Notes under the pieces: generated by a model
The model's input: only the letters and a program-made list of their open reading frames with translations
Database searches by the model: none
Told to the model about the DNA's origin: nothing
Position numbers and translations under genes: made by a program
Assembly (NCBI GenBank): GCA_040769125.1
Contig: JAXGLO010000001.1
Span: 992,001-1,056,000, forward strand
Length of the DNA: 64,000 nt
Reading direction: 5' to 3'
Source: CAIXSE01 sp040769125
GTDB taxonomy: Bacteria; Actinomycetota; Thermoleophilia; UBA2241
Part shown: in pieces, positions 63,768 to 64,000 of the stretch
Layout of the letters: each line of letters starts with the position of its first letter
Numbering within the stretch: the stretch's first letter is position 1

Positions 63768-64000
63768 ACACCCGAATACGCAAGCGGGGCAACAGATACG
63801 AGGTTCTTCTAGACCTCGGCGAGCAGGATGCGCAGCGTTGCCCCAGCTGCCGCAAACGCTACTGGCTCGAGGCCGGCCGCCTGGACGCCTGCCCAAAGTG
63901 CGGCGGTGAGCTGGAGGACGTATCGGCTCGCCGTGAACGCTGGGTAGGAGCCTACCGGCTGCAGAAAGAGGCCAAGGCGGCGGCTACGGCCGCGGTCTCA
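63764..64000 (+). CDS. Tyrosine integrase, N-terminal part (cut by window edge)
   Basis: 79 residues visible. MNTRIRKRGNRYEVLLDLGEQD... is the arm-binding beta-sheet start of phage tyrosine integrases. CPSCRKRYWLEAGRLDACPKCGGE, a zinc ribbon, is inserted where most relatives carry a short loop (DPxTGKRR). RWVGAYRLQKEAKAAA follows. It is transcribed toward the right edge, where the intact tRNA-Arg(ACG) should be. Confidence 0.75.
   Translation, partial: MNTRIRKRGNRYEVLLDLGEQDAQRCPSCRKRYWLEAGRLDACPKCGGELEDVSARRERWVGAYRLQKEAKAAATAAVS

Overview
The window is high-GC DNA that looks like an anaerobic, probably deep-branching Actinomycetota-type chromosome. This rests on a group-1 sigma factor with short Asp23/Gls24-AmaP-type envelope genes, PadR and LapA proteins, CCA-encoding tRNA genes, several apparently leaderless promoters and a dense set of iron-sulfur and flavin electron-transfer genes. 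The species cannot be named from sequence alone. One feature argues for an unusual lineage: the signal recognition particle RNA is the long, Alu-containing (Bacillus-like) form.

Layout: (1) 1-8.1 kb, housekeeping and envelope: the nrdJ tail, an Asp23/AmaP-like trio, the primary sigma factor, and a two-component system divergent from a MacB-like ABC exporter. (2) 8.3-10.6 kb, an SPFH membrane protein with a ribbon-helix-helix partner, divergent from a DUF1638 gene across an AT-rich palindrome. (3) 10.7-18.8 kb, a tightly packed minus-strand operon hdrA(fusion)-mvhD-metV-metF-hdrC-hdrB, the gene set of a MetVF-HdrABC-MvhD methylene-tetrahydrofolate reductase complex; its HdrA is a 1478-residue double module with an inserted GltD-like NAD(P)H unit. 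(4) 19-23.9 kb, LapA-like protein, endonuclease III, a P-type ATPase and a YdcF-like protein. (5) 24-35.4 kb, minus strand: dnaX, ybaB, then recR translationally coupled to a 2-oxoacid (pyruvate):ferredoxin oxidoreductase operon porG-porD-porA-nuoE-nuoF-porB, in which NADH-dehydrogenase-type subunits are built in and the thiamine-binding beta subunit is fused to a [2Fe-2S]-GltD-ferredoxin front half. Together (3) and (5) suggest Wood-Ljungdahl-linked or fermentative metabolism in which pyridine nucleotides, ferredoxin and C1/acetyl units exchange electrons in large complexes. (6) 35.4-40.3 kb, an acetyl-CoA-synthetase-like/GNAT protein, tRNA-Val, a cold-shock protein and cysH preceded by a small cysteine-containing leader peptide.

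(7) 40.4-50.5 kb is a defence island with base use unlike its surroundings: DarTG, a restriction-modification-like module (two-piece adenine methylase plus a GIY-YIG/helicase protein), IS21 and IS3 remnants, and a Dam-like methylase/ParB-like pair. (8) 50.6-56 kb holds an integrase remnant, padR, two tRNA-Ser genes, a polyferredoxin membrane protein, tadA, a zinc metallopeptidase and a second istB remnant. (9) 56.1-57.8 kb, a two-gene unit with a HEPN-type motif. (10) From 58.1 kb to the right edge lies an integrated element: a 45-bp copy of the 3' end of tRNA-Arg(ACG), then (minus strand) terminase large subunit in two pieces, VRR-NUC nuclease, terminase-small-like protein, replication protein, HTH and XRE regulators, and at the right edge the start of a tyrosine integrase. 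No capsid, portal or tail genes are visible, so it resembles a small phage satellite rather than a full prophage.

The two strongest candidates for a little-described system are the NAD-linked, fused 2-oxoacid oxidoreductase operon (24-32 kb) and the terminase-carrying satellite-like element (58-64 kb).
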